Shown here: piece by piece, positions 7,706 through 15,242 of the stretch
Layout: the number at the start of each line of letters is the position of its first letter
Numbering within the stretch: position 1 is the stretch's first letter
NCBI GenBank assembly: GCA_900758495.1
Contig: CAAERO010000008.1
Span: forward strand, 1-24,637
Direction: 5' to 3'
DNA length: 24,637 nucleotides
From: Bacilli bacterium
Lineage (GTDB): Bacteria; Bacillota_I; Bacilli_A; RF39; UBA660
Position numbers and translations under genes: made by a program
Notes under the pieces: generated by a model
What the model was told of the DNA's origin: nothing
Databases searched by the model: none
What the model saw: only the letters and a program-made list of their open reading frames with translations

Positions 7706-8037
7706 TGAAAGATTTATTTGATGAAATTGATAAGGAAAAGAAAAGCCTTCCTAAATTAAAAAAAATAAGTAGTGAAGTAACAAAGACGAGGGAACATAAC
7801 TTTTATCAAAAATTGGCTTATTGGCTATTTGCTTTCTTCTTTATTATTGGTATTATATTAGGTAATATATTCCCAGCTTGTACGGAAACTTCAACATTAT
7901 TTAAAACTTGTACCAATACTGAGTATAACTTAGCATTAACACTTATCTTCTGGTTAGCAAGCTTTGTTTTTTGTTCATTAGTATATGGCCTTGGAGAAAT
8001 TATCAAATTACTTACAATAATAAGTGAGAAAAAATAG
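7705..8037 (+). CDS. Small two-pass membrane protein
   Basis: A 110-residue protein of unknown family. A charged N-terminal part (1-35) is followed by two membrane helices (about 39-56 and 77-100). The loop between them holds two Cys (FPACTETSTLFKTCTN), which would face outside and could pair. ATG overlaps the preceding stop and has the SD GCAGGTGAT inside the upstream gene. Coupled translation with its neighbours suggests that the two products form a complex; this is inference. Confidence 0.75.
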   Translation: MKDLFDEIDKEKKSLPKLKKISSEVTKTREHNFYQKLAYWLFAFFFIIGIILGNIFPACTETSTLFKTCTNTEYNLALTLIFWLASFVFCSLVYGLGEIIKLLTIISEKK

Positions 8038-8047
8038 GAGAATTTAT

Positions 8048-9226
8048 ATGATTAAAAATGTTAATATTGATAGAAACAATATTCTGAAGATGGATGAAGA
8101 AATCGAAAAACTAGAAAAGAAATATGCAGATGAATATGATTATTATGAAGAACCACAGGGAGCAGTTATTCTTGGATTTGAAGAAGCAAAGGCACGTATA
8201 GAAAAGCAAAAACAACAAGAAACAAGAGCCAATATTCAAAATATTCAAGAAGAACAAGTAATAAATAAAGAAAAAAATTCACTTTCATCAAAGCGAACCG
8301 CTGAAAGTAAAACTTCAGTTAACCAAGCAAGGAGAAAACCATCTCCTAAAAGTAGACGTAAGAAAAAAAAGATAAAATTTAAAACTATGACTGGAATAAT
8401 AATAGCAGCTGCAGTTGTATCTACAGGAGTTGGTGTCGCTGTAGCTAGAAGTTCGCGAGATGACAATACTGCTACTACTGATGATACATATGTTGTAGAT
8501 AATACTATTTATGCCAATACTACTGATTTAAATGATTTTAATTTAGTAATAGTAAATGATGGCGTTAATGATTATTTTCTAGATTCTTTTACTTCAAATT
8601 TAACTTCTAAAGGTATAGAATTTCAAGTAGCAAATGGTTCCGATAGTTTGACTGGAGTTAATGGTAGTGAAGTATTTATTGGTTTACTTCCATATGATAA
8701 TCCTGGTATGACCAGAGTAATAGCTCAGTATGAAGAAAAAGACAATCAAAGTGATGTAATGGCAGTTGCTTTGAGAAATAGTTTACTTAAGAATGATTTA
8801 ACTAGTGATACAATTCAATGTGGTGTATGGCGTTATGATGAATCTGCTGAAAAACATTTAGTAGAATCTCCACTTGAACATAAAGTAACTTATTCATCAA
8901 ATCGTTTTGTTTCAGTAGAAGTAAATGATTCTGTTGATGTTAATAAATTTACATCTTCTTTTGTAGAAGGAATGCTTAGATATAAAAACTATGTAGAAAA
9001 TTCTTCAGACTTTGACTTGTTCACAAGAGTTAAGGGCGGAGATACTTTAGAAGCTATTGCTTCAGCACATAATACTAGCTATGCTACATTAGCGAATATT
9101 AATGGTTTACTGTCTCCTGATAATGTAGCTTATAATACAACTTTAATGTTTCCAGCTAGTTCTGATATTCTATATAATAGAGAACTTGTTATTGATGATG
9201 TTAATACCAAAGGAAGAGCATATTAA
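8048..9226 (+). CDS. Membrane-anchored LysM-domain cell-wall protein
   Basis: The 392-residue protein starts at ATG 8048, 6 nt after SD AGGAG; the longer frame from 8024 overlaps the upstream gene and is not chosen. Residues 1-110 are cytoplasmic, charged and partly coiled-coil, ending in a very basic stretch (RRKKKKIKFK). A membrane segment is at about 116-134. The outside part has a roughly 160-residue domain and a C-terminal LysM at about 327-370 (VKGGDTLEAIASAHNTSYATL, then INGL and LMFPA), which binds peptidoglycan. The middle domain weakly recalls Amidase_3 (SDVMAVALRNSL, FVEGMLRYKNY) without zinc ligands; this is speculative. As last gene of the ezrA operon it may tether the division machinery to the wall. 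Confidence 0.85.
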   Translation: MIKNVNIDRNNILKMDEEIEKLEKKYADEYDYYEEPQGAVILGFEEAKARIEKQKQQETRANIQNIQEEQVINKEKNSLSSKRTAESKTSVNQARRKPSPKSRRKKKKIKFKTMTGIIIAAAVVSTGVGVAVARSSRDDNTATTDDTYVVDNTIYANTTDLNDFNLVIVNDGVNDYFLDSFTSNLTSKGIEFQVANGSDSLTGVNGSEVFIGLLPYDNPGMTRVIAQYEEKDNQSDVMAVALRNSLLKNDLTSDTIQCGVWRYDESAEKHLVESPLEHKVTYSSNRFVSVEVNDSVDVNKFTSSFVEGMLRYKNYVENSSDFDLFTRVKGGDTLEAIASAHNTSYATLANINGLLSPDNVAYNTTLMFPASSDILYNRELVIDDVNTKGRAY

Positions 9227-9254
9227 AAAATACTCAATTTGAGAGTATTTTTTT
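9227..9254. terminator. Terminator of the ezrA operon, overlapping the end of the facing gene
   Basis: AAAATACTC (9227-9235) pairs with GAGTATTTT (9243-9251), loop 7 nt, with a T-run continuing to 9254. It starts directly after the LysM gene's stop. The minus-strand GNAT gene's TGA stop (9234-9236) lies inside the stem. On minus the stem is also followed by T's. Confidence 0.85.
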
Positions 9255-9746
9255 CTTTTGCTTTTCCTCTTTTTTAAAACCAAGATAATAATTATTTTGA
9301 TAGTCCATACGATAGCTATTGTTAATTAAAAGATGATTTATTATCTCATTATCAGAATTAGTTGCTATAACATTGGACCTAGTTAGTATATTCTCATAGT
9401 CTTTTAACTCTTTCTCATGTTCCATAGTATTACCAATTAACTTGTGATTTAAAATATAAAGTGCTTGCTTCATATAACCTTTTCCTCTTTCATTCTTAGT
9501 AATACCAAAATGTAAATATAAATCATTACTACTAATATCTTTTGCTTCTAGAAAGATAAAACCGATAGGTTGATGACTTCTATTACCATTAATTTCCTGA
9601 TACTTTTGAATTAAAAAGACAAAAGGACATTTAGGTGGAAGATCACTATAAGATGATAAAGTATTATCATCAAATAATTTAACTAAGTCCCAAATATCCT
9701 CTTCATTTTTATAATCTAATAATTCTAGATTTAACCATTCATACAT
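9234..9746 (-). CDS. GNAT-family N-acetyltransferase
   Basis: A 170-residue protein, typical GNAT size. Residues about 61-100 hold the fold signature: IGFIFLEAKD strand, LYLHFGITKNERGKGYMKQAL with the acetyl-CoA-binding R-G-K-G-Y pyrophosphate loop (residues 87-91) and the following helix. NVIATNSDNEIINHLLINNSYRM matches the late 'N..a...y...GF' motif. The substrate cannot be told. SD AAGGTGA is at a normal distance, and the gene follows the DUF3048 gene by 17 nt, so both form one operon. It is the only gene in the window that ends in TGA, and that stop is within a terminator stem. Confidence 0.85.
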   Translation of the reverse strand: MYEWLNLELLDYKNEEDIWDLVKLFDDNTLSSYSDLPPKCPFVFLIQKYQEINGNRSHQPIGFIFLEAKDISSNDLYLHFGITKNERGKGYMKQALYILNHKLIGNTMEHEKELKDYENILTRSNVIATNSDNEIINHLLINNSYRMDYQNNYYLGFKKEEKQKKKILSN

Positions 9747-9763
9747 CTTACTTCACCTTACTA

Positions 9764-10798
9764 CTATTCAAATGATGGTGTCATATTAGCTGGTTCTATT
9801 TGAATAATTGTATTTCCATCATTTAATTTAACTTCACTACCATCATCATAAGTGTAAACTGTCTGTCCATTTCTTGTATTTTTCCTAGCATTAATTTTTC
9901 TAGCATATCCATTTGTTATATAATATGCTTCATGAACACCAGTTGTATTCAAATCTTGTCTACCATAACTATCAAGTGAATGATTACTTACTTTGACTAT
10001 GATAATATTTTTATAATGATATTGTTCTTTACTATCTCTATCGATATGAGCATTGTGATTCATATATCTTAAGTATACTTGTCTTTCAGTATCATATGCA
10101 TAACTTCTAACTTGACTAGTAGAATAGGGAATTGTTACTTTATTTGCTATAACACTTTCATCACTTAACTTTGCCAAATCAATATTGTCACTAGTAAGAG
10201 GAAGACTCTCCCAGTCATTACTAGTTGTCTTATAACCAAGTTTAGTGGCATCTTTATATAAAGTTTCGATATTAGTAAAGACATTATGTGGAGCGGCTAT
10301 CTTGTTATCGCGCCAGTAAGCAGCATCTCTATATAAACCATTGATATTATTAACACCTAAACTTTTAATATCATTTTCCGCAAAGGTACTCCAACCATAA
10401 TGAGCATAGATAGCATCATATTCTAAAGCGTAATCTAGAAAATAATGTCTTGAACTTCTAACAGGTCCGATAAGTTCAGTAGTTTTATCTTTAAATATAG
10501 CCATTATCCTAGTAAGACCACCCTCAACGATTGCTTCATAAGTTACAAAGGCATCTTGTAATCCTACTTGCGAAGAGTAACCAACATTATTATCAATCAT
10601 AACAGCAATAGGCCTTTTATTACTATCTTCATCATATATAGTTAACTTCTTCCTTTCAGTTTTAGTAGTATTAATATCAGTAATATCAAAAGGTATATCT
10701 ATATCATTATGATAAAAGTAATATATACCAAATCCAACGATAATTAGCAAAGCGATAATTATTATAATTTTTATTTGTTTCTTCTTTTTCTTTTTCAT
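9764..10798 (-). CDS. DUF3048 (YerB-like) membrane-anchored protein
   Basis: A 344-residue protein with a Lys-rich start, a membrane segment at about 10-28 and an outside region. The DUF3048 signatures are clear: RPIAVMIDN (62-70), TYEAIVEGGLTRIMAIF (86-102), IGPVRSSRHYFLDYALEYDAIYAHYG (about 110-135), then a WRD/APHN segment and, near the end, a DDGSEVKLNDGNTIIQI strand pair. B. subtilis YerB is a lipoprotein of this family; here no lipobox Cys is seen, and an uncleaved anchor is more likely. The family's biochemical role is unsettled. It is first in a two-gene operon with the GNAT gene and diverges from the nuclease gene. Confidence 0.92.
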   Translation of the reverse strand: MKKKKKKQIKIIIIIALLIIVGFGIYYFYHNDIDIPFDITDINTTKTERKKLTIYDEDSNKRPIAVMIDNNVGYSSQVGLQDAFVTYEAIVEGGLTRIMAIFKDKTTELIGPVRSSRHYFLDYALEYDAIYAHYGWSTFAENDIKSLGVNNINGLYRDAAYWRDNKIAAPHNVFTNIETLYKDATKLGYKTTSNDWESLPLTSDNIDLAKLSDESVIANKVTIPYSTSQVRSYAYDTERQVYLRYMNHNAHIDRDSKEQYHYKNIIIVKVSNHSLDSYGRQDLNTTGVHEAYYITNGYARKINARKNTRNGQTVYTYDDGSEVKLNDGNTIIQIEPANMTPSFE

Positions 10799-10818
10799 AA
10801 TCCCCTCACCTTACTTAG

Positions 10819-10829
10819 AGTTTATCATA
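10819..10829 (-). promoter_or_regulatory. Possible extended -10 of the DUF3048 operon
   Basis: On the minus strand TATGATAAACT has TGA before TAAACT, like the other TATGRTA promoters in the window. It is about 20 nt upstream of the ATG, with SD AAGGTGAGG in between. No clear -35. Confidence 0.3.
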
Positions 10830-10873
10830 CTTCCCTAAAAGATAAAATAAATTTTAGAAAATTGTATTTAATA

Positions 10874-10884
10874 TATGGTACAAT
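10874..10884 (+). promoter_or_regulatory. Extended -10 promoter of the nuclease-pta operon
   Basis: TATGGTACAAT has TGG before TACAAT (10879-10884). A start near 10891 would give a leader of about 14 nt that begins at the SD GAGGGTGAT. The -35 is not convincing. Confidence 0.5.
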
Positions 10885-10904
10885 AGATTAGAGGGTGATG
10901 TAAA

Positions 10905-11612
10905 GTGAAGAAAAAGAAAAAATATATAGCGTCATTAATAACAGCCTTTGCTTTTCTAGGAGCAATTTGCTATCAATATGTTTTACCATCATATGCTTAT
11001 AAAAATGATGCATCAAAAACTGAAAATGTTATTGATATACCAAATTATGTTAATGAACCATACCAAGAAGTTAATAATAACAAACCAACGTTTACAAGTG
11101 AAGAAAAAAAGTTGAAAGAAAAAGAAGATTATAGTGATTTAGATTCACTAGGTCGTGTAGGAACAGCCTTTGCCCTTGTAAGTAAGAGTACAATGCCTAC
11201 TACTAAAAGAGGAAGTATTGGAATGATTAAACCATCTGGATGGCATACAATAAAATTTGATTTTGTCGATGGAAAATATCTTTATAATCGTTGCCATTTA
11301 ATAGCGCATCAACTAACAGGGCAAAATGCTAATCCAAAGAATCTAATGACTTGTACTAGAAGTATGAATGTAGATGGAATGTTACCTTTTGAAAATAAAG
11401 TAGCCGATTATATAAAAGAAACTAATAACCATGTTTTATATAGAGTAACTCCAGTTTTTGACGGTGATAATTTAATAGCAAATGGAGCTTATATGGAAGC
11501 TTATTCAGTAGAAGATAATGGTAAGTTATCATTTAATGTTTATGTTTACAATATCCAAAAAGGTGTTACAATAGATTATAAAACAGGCGAAGCTAAAATA
11601 AGTAAGGAGTAA
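10905..11612 (+). CDS. Secreted or anchored DNA/RNA non-specific endonuclease (EndA-like)
   Basis: A 235-residue protein with a basic start and hydrophobic segment (about 7-27), so it is exported and probably anchored. The catalytic core is of the beta-beta-alpha-metal nuclease type: YNRCHLIAHQLTGQNANPKNLMT (127-149). NRCH replaces the usual DRGH, with His131 as general base and Asn residues downstream for metal binding, then TRSMNVDGMLPFENKVADYI and VLYRVTPVF. This full pattern is that of the streptococcal-type nuclease family used for DNA uptake or nutrient scavenging. GTG start 10905 lies 5 nt after SD GAGGGTGAT. The pta start is 5 nt after the stop, so the genes share a transcript. Confidence 0.92.
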   Translation: MKKKKKYIASLITAFAFLGAICYQYVLPSYAYKNDASKTENVIDIPNYVNEPYQEVNNNKPTFTSEEKKLKEKEDYSDLDSLGRVGTAFALVSKSTMPTTKRGSIGMIKPSGWHTIKFDFVDGKYLYNRCHLIAHQLTGQNANPKNLMTCTRSMNVDGMLPFENKVADYIKETNNHVLYRVTPVFDGDNLIANGAYMEAYSVEDNGKLSFNVYVYNIQKGVTIDYKTGEAKISKE

Positions 11613-11617
11613 ATAAA

Positions 11618-12628
11618 ATGGAATTTATAAATAAAATAATTGCTAGAGTAAAAAATAATGAGAAAAAAATAATAGTATTACCAGAAACAGATGATGTTAG
11701 AACTTTAGAAGCAGCGGAAATGTGTGTAAAGGACAGTATTGCTGATATTTATTTAATTGGAAAGGAAGAAGATATATTAACACTTGCTAAGAAAAATAAT
11801 ATTTCACTTGAAGGATGTACTATAATTGAACCAGTTAAGTTTAAAGATTTTGAATTATGTGTTAATACTTACTATGAACTAAGAAAAGCTAAAGGAATGA
11901 CTCTTTCAAAAGCAAAAGAGATAATGACTAATGATTATCCTTATTTTGGAGCAATGTTAGTTAAACTTGATTATGCTGATGGAATGGTTAGTGGAGCAGT
12001 ACATTCTAGTTCAGATACTTTACGTGTTGCTTTACAAATTATTAAAACAGCACCTGATACTAAAACTGCTTCATCATTCTTTTTGATGGACACTCCACAA
12101 AAACAATATGGTGCTAATGGGGTATTTATCTATTCAGATTGTGGATTAAATCAAAATCCAACTAGTGAACAATTAGTAGACATTGCTAAAAGTAGTGCTG
12201 AAAGCTTTGAATTATTAGTGGAAGAAGAACCAAAAGTAGCTTTCTTATCACATTCAACTTATGGTTCTTCAAAATGTCCTGATAGTGAAAAAGTAGTTAA
12301 AGCAGTAGAAATTGCTAAAGACCGTTTAAAAGGTATTACTTTTGATGGAGAATTACAATTCGATGCAGCAGTTGTTAAAGAAATAGGTGAAAGAAAAGCA
12401 CCAGGTTCCAAAGTAGCTGGAGAAGCTAATGTTTTAGTATTTCCAGATTTAGATGCTGGTAATATTGCTTATAAAATAACAGAAAGATTAGGACTTGCTA
12501 AAGCTTATGGACCAGTTACACAAGGACTTGCTAAACCAGTTAATGATTTATCAAGAGGATGTTCTAGTAGTGATATAGTAGGAGTAGTAGCAATTACTGC
12601 TTTACAAGCTTCAGCTAGTCAAAAATAA
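11618..12628 (+). CDS. pta: Phosphate acetyltransferase
   Basis: Interconverts acetyl-CoA and acetyl phosphate in the cytoplasm, giving ATP with acetate kinase or supplying acetyl phosphate. The 336-residue protein is the short (single-domain) Pta. Visible signatures include IIVLPETDDVRTLEAA near the start, ADGMVSGAVHSSSDTLRVALQ, SSFFLMDTP, YSDCGLNQNPTSEQLVDIA, LSHSTYGSSK, GELQFDAAVV, VLVFPDLDAGNIAYKITERLG and GPVTQGLAKPVNDLSRGCSSSDIV. SD AAGGAG precedes the ATG. No acetate kinase gene is in the window, so ackA must be elsewhere. It sits between the nuclease and a deoxyribosyltransferase-like gene. Confidence 0.96.
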   Translation: MEFINKIIARVKNNEKKIIVLPETDDVRTLEAAEMCVKDSIADIYLIGKEEDILTLAKKNNISLEGCTIIEPVKFKDFELCVNTYYELRKAKGMTLSKAKEIMTNDYPYFGAMLVKLDYADGMVSGAVHSSSDTLRVALQIIKTAPDTKTASSFFLMDTPQKQYGANGVFIYSDCGLNQNPTSEQLVDIAKSSAESFELLVEEEPKVAFLSHSTYGSSKCPDSEKVVKAVEIAKDRLKGITFDGELQFDAAVVKEIGERKAPGSKVAGEANVLVFPDLDAGNIAYKITERLGLAKAYGPVTQGLAKPVNDLSRGCSSSDIVGVVAITALQASASQK

Positions 12629-12658
12629 TACTATATATCTTAAAAGGAGTTAATGTAT

Positions 12659-13036
12659 ATGAAAAATAAAGTAATATTATGTGGTAGTATGAAAGTAAAA
12701 GATAAAATTATTGAAGTAAAAGAAACACTAGAAAATAAAGGATTTTTAGTTATATTGCCTGAAGAATGTTTTAAAGGCGAGAAAAAGAGTATAGCCTCTT
12801 ATACGCACTTCAATAGAATTGCCACTATTGATGCTTATATATTAATAGTTAATGCAGAAAAAAATAATATTAAAAACTATATAGGTCCTAACTCATTATG
12901 TGAAATTGCTTTTGGTTTTTACTATAAAAGAAAAGTATATTTATTAAATGATATTTATGAACCTTTTAAAGATGAATTAGAAGGATGGGGAGTTATTCCA
13001 TTAAATGGTGATTTAAATAGATTAGGAGAAATTTAG
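12659..13036 (+). CDS. Nucleoside 2-deoxyribosyltransferase-like protein
   Basis: A 125-residue protein with the compact Rossmann-like fold of this superfamily. The pattern VILCGSM at the start, a helix and GFLVILPEE, then IDAYILIVNAEKNN, and GPNSLCEIAFGFYYKRKVYLL matches. The Glu in SLCEIAFGF corresponds to the catalytic Glu position. The superfamily includes base-exchange enzymes and nucleoside 5'-monophosphate hydrolases; which one applies cannot be told. ATG 12659 is preferred, 9 nt from SD AAGGAGT; ATG 12653 is only 3 nt away. With the upstream extracellular nuclease it could be part of nucleotide salvage (inference). A terminator follows. Confidence 0.75.
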   Translation: MKNKVILCGSMKVKDKIIEVKETLENKGFLVILPEECFKGEKKSIASYTHFNRIATIDAYILIVNAEKNNIKNYIGPNSLCEIAFGFYYKRKVYLLNDIYEPFKDELEGWGVIPLNGDLNRLGEI

Positions 13037-13044
13037 TTTTTATG

Positions 13045-13073
13045 CTTAGTGAAGAAATTTACTAAGTTTTTTT
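13045..13073 (+). terminator. Terminator of the nuclease-pta operon
   Basis: CTTAGT (13045-13050) pairs with ACTAAG (13061-13066), with further A-T pairs inside, followed by T7 (13067-13073). Confidence 0.75.
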
Positions 13074-13077
13074 ATAT

Positions 13078-13119
13078 AAAAACTGTTAAGAAATCTAATC
13101 ATTTATTTTCTTAACAGTT
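13078..13119 (-). terminator. Terminator of the minus-strand PHP operon
   Basis: A 13-bp stem (13081-13093 with 13107-13119, arms AACTGTTAAGAAA and its complement) lies 10 nt after the PHP stop codon. On the minus strand it ends in TTTTT. Confidence 0.85.
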
Positions 13120-13129
13120 ATTAATAAGT

Positions 13130-14032
13130 TTAATTATAATCTTCTAATAAGAAATTAATCATTTGCTTTATTTCTTCACTAGTTAGATTAATATCTTCTC
13201 CTATAAGACCAAGATAGGGATGAATATTATCTTTTCTATGGAAGTCAGAACCAACTGTAGTTTGTAAATTATGCTTTTTAGCAAAGTTATTCCATAAAGC
13301 AATATCGTTATGTTTGATATTATTTTTATCTATATAAATATAATTTGCTTCTATACCGTCTGGCTTCATATCTATAACTAAATCATCTATATCTTTTTCT
13401 GTTAGATTATCTTCATATGTATAAGCAACAGGGTGAGCTAAAACTACTTTTCCACCAGCATGATGAATAAGTTCACTAGCTTCTTTTGGAGATATAGTTT
13501 CTTTTCTTACATAACAAGGACAATCTTCATTCATAATAGTTTCAATAAATTCACCCATATCAGGGATATGACCAAAAACTTCTTTTAATTTAGATTCATT
13601 CTCTTTATTTTCTATTACATCATAAGCAATATGAGCTTTAGATACAGCATCAATTTTATCTAATCTCTCTACATCAATTTTATAACCTGCTTCTTCTAAT
13701 TTAGTAGCTACTTTTCTTAAATATATATGTCTAGCATTCCTTATAGTATAAAGTTTTTCTTGAAACTCCTTATTATTTAAGTCAAAGTTATAACCTAGAA
13801 CATGAACACCATATTTTTTAGCTTTAGTAGAAATCTCTACTCCTACTATTAAATTAATATTCTTTTCTTTAGCATAGTTAAATATTTCTTCTTGATAAGC
13901 CTCCGTTGTATCATGATCACATATTGCAATAGTATTGATACCATTTTTATAAGCTTCATCGATAATTTCTTTTGGAGTTAACGCTCCATCTGAACAGTTA
14001 GTGTGAATATGTAAATCTATTAATTTTTCCAT
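13130..14032 (-). CDS. PHP-domain phosphoesterase (RNase AM / YciV-like)
   Basis: A 300-residue metal-dependent phosphoesterase. The PHP signatures are complete: DLHIHTNCSDG (6-16, metal ligands His8, His10, Asp15), ICDHDTTEA (around 37-45), GVEISTK, VVLAHPVAY and TVGSDFHRKD near the end. Size and layout, with an inserted helical domain between, match the YciV/TrpH group, whose members act on 3',5'-nucleoside bisphosphates or trim 5' RNA ends. The substrate here is inferred. SD AAAGGAGA precedes the ATG. It begins 13 nt inside the upstream gene, so the two are translated together. A Cys-Pro-Cys pair (DCPCYV) is present. Confidence 0.9.
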   Translation of the reverse strand: MEKLIDLHIHTNCSDGALTPKEIIDEAYKNGINTIAICDHDTTEAYQEEIFNYAKEKNINLIVGVEISTKAKKYGVHVLGYNFDLNNKEFQEKLYTIRNARHIYLRKVATKLEEAGYKIDVERLDKIDAVSKAHIAYDVIENKENESKLKEVFGHIPDMGEFIETIMNEDCPCYVRKETISPKEASELIHHAGGKVVLAHPVAYTYEDNLTEKDIDDLVIDMKPDGIEANYIYIDKNNIKHNDIALWNNFAKKHNLQTTVGSDFHRKDNIHPYLGLIGEDINLTSEEIKQMINFLLEDYN

Positions 14033-14979
14033 GAATTAATTCTCCTTTTATATGATTTTTTTAATGTTTTATTTTCAAATCTACGCTTAACAGAATCAGG
14101 TGATACTAAATCAAGCATTTCTATACTCTTTTCCTCTGTTAGTTGTCTTGCAACAAGATTTCTAGTATAGTCAAGTCTTTGTTTTAGAATTTCTTCAAAG
14201 TTAAAATCAGTCATACTGTATAAAAAATCCAGAGTAAAGTTATAAGCTTCATCGTCTTTTTGCCATTTTTTTCTTAATGAATCAGGTAAGATAGGAAGAT
14301 AGGGAACTTCTCCTAGATTACTTGAATTAAGAATGGTAAATGGAACTTGATCCAATAGATTACTTAATTCAGAATACTTCACTACATGAACATCAAGTGG
14401 CAACATTTTAATAGGCATCTTTCCATCTTCTAAATCAGTAATAATTTCTTTAAACTCTTTAAATGTTTGGATTGGATTTACATCAGATGTATGCATTCCT
14501 AATTGATCAAATGTTTCCTTTAGTTCTTTTTTAGCTTCTTCTACTTTTGTATCTTCACATACCATCCACATATCAATATCAGGTAAACGATTTATTACTT
14601 TTCTTGGTTTTAACTCTTTTTCTAGTCTAGGACAAGGAATACAAATTTGCTTTAAATCTTCCATATAAGGACCATTAACTGGTAGACAACTCTCACATGG
14701 CCATTTCTTTAGTTTAGCATTAAGAATAGTAGTTCTTAATTCTTCGTTATATCTTATTTGTTCCTTAATGACTGGTAAGTCTTCTTTAAAATCATTATCT
14801 ATAGCATAAAATGGATATCCAGTACCAAAAGAACCACGATAGCCTGTTGTATGCTCCATAACACTATTAATGATATCAATATTTTTCTTAATATACATCT
14901 TTTTTAAATCTTTGTTCTTAAAATTGTTTTCTTCAAACTTATTAGAAGATTCAACTACTTCTAAACAAATATTTTTCAT
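14020..14979 (-). CDS. Nucleotidyltransferase-like protein with a CxxC pair
   Basis: No named family recognised. The 319-residue protein has LPDIDMWMV (D-x-D) and, about 65 residues on, PLDVHVV. This spacing is like the Asp residues of the polymerase-beta/MNT nucleotidyltransferase fold. A GYRGSFGTG stretch lies earlier, farther than usual. Two Cys pairs (CESC and CIPC) could bind zinc. The C-terminus is very basic (KKSYKRRINSWK) and may contact nucleic acid. ATG 14979 is chosen; GTG 14991 is in frame but lies in the only purine-rich stretch. It overlaps the PHP gene by 13 nt, pointing to a shared pathway on nucleotides or RNA; this is inference. Confidence 0.65.
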   Translation of the reverse strand: MKNICLEVVESSNKFEENNFKNKDLKKMYIKKNIDIINSVMEHTTGYRGSFGTGYPFYAIDNDFKEDLPVIKEQIRYNEELRTTILNAKLKKWPCESCLPVNGPYMEDLKQICIPCPRLEKELKPRKVINRLPDIDMWMVCEDTKVEEAKKELKETFDQLGMHTSDVNPIQTFKEFKEIITDLEDGKMPIKMLPLDVHVVKYSELSNLLDQVPFTILNSSNLGEVPYLPILPDSLRKKWQKDDEAYNFTLDFLYSMTDFNFEEILKQRLDYTRNLVARQLTEEKSIEMLDLVSPDSVKRRFENKTLKKSYKRRINSWKN

Positions 14980-15029
14980 TAAATCACTCACTTTACTTTA
15001 AATTGTCCGTAGATAAACTGCGTGTGCTT

Positions 15030-15058
15030 AATATAACATACAAATATTATCTAGTCAA
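15030..15058 (-). promoter_or_regulatory. Promoter of the minus-strand nucleotidyltransferase-like/PHP operon
   Basis: On minus, TTGACT (15053-15058) and TATATT (15030-15035) are 17 bp apart. It diverges from the ohyA promoter. Confidence 0.75.
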
Positions 15059-15068
15059 TCATATTATT

Positions 15069-15098
15069 TTTTAGACAAAAACGTTAACCTGTCTAAAA
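15069..15098. promoter_or_regulatory. Inverted repeat, candidate operator
   Basis: TTTTAGACA (15069-15077) and TGTCTAAAA (15090-15098) are perfect inverted repeats with a 12-bp spacer. The site lies 10 bp upstream of the minus promoter's -35 and 86 bp upstream of the ohyA -35. Being in a divergent region with a TetR-family gene nearby, it may be a protein-binding site. A hairpin role has no transcript to serve. Confidence 0.5.
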
Positions 15099-15184
15099 CT
15101 TTTTCATTCTTTTATTAATATATAGATATTACTCCAAAATTTATTTTTTGTATTATATTTACTACTCTTTAAAAATTCTGTTCA

Positions 15185-15213
15185 TTGTAAATATGAGTAA
15201 ACAAAATTATAAT
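15185..15213 (+). promoter_or_regulatory. Promoter of ohyA
   Basis: TTGTAA (15185-15190) and TATAAT (15208-15213) are 17 bp apart. RNA would start near 15220, with SD AAGGAGGGAT before the ATG. Confidence 0.75.
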
Positions 15214-15242
15214 TTAATTGTTAATAATAAGGAGGGATATTT

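Noticed and set aside
8245..8466. Open frame on minus inside the LysM gene, and similar frames opposite tyrS, ezrA, rpsD and htrA
   Set aside because: They lie antisense to well-supported genes, lack SDs and have low-complexity or non-protein-like composition.
9234..9236. TGA read as Trp (Mollicutes code)
   Set aside because: Trp is coded by TGG in many proteins here, and TGA ends the GNAT gene at a normal length.
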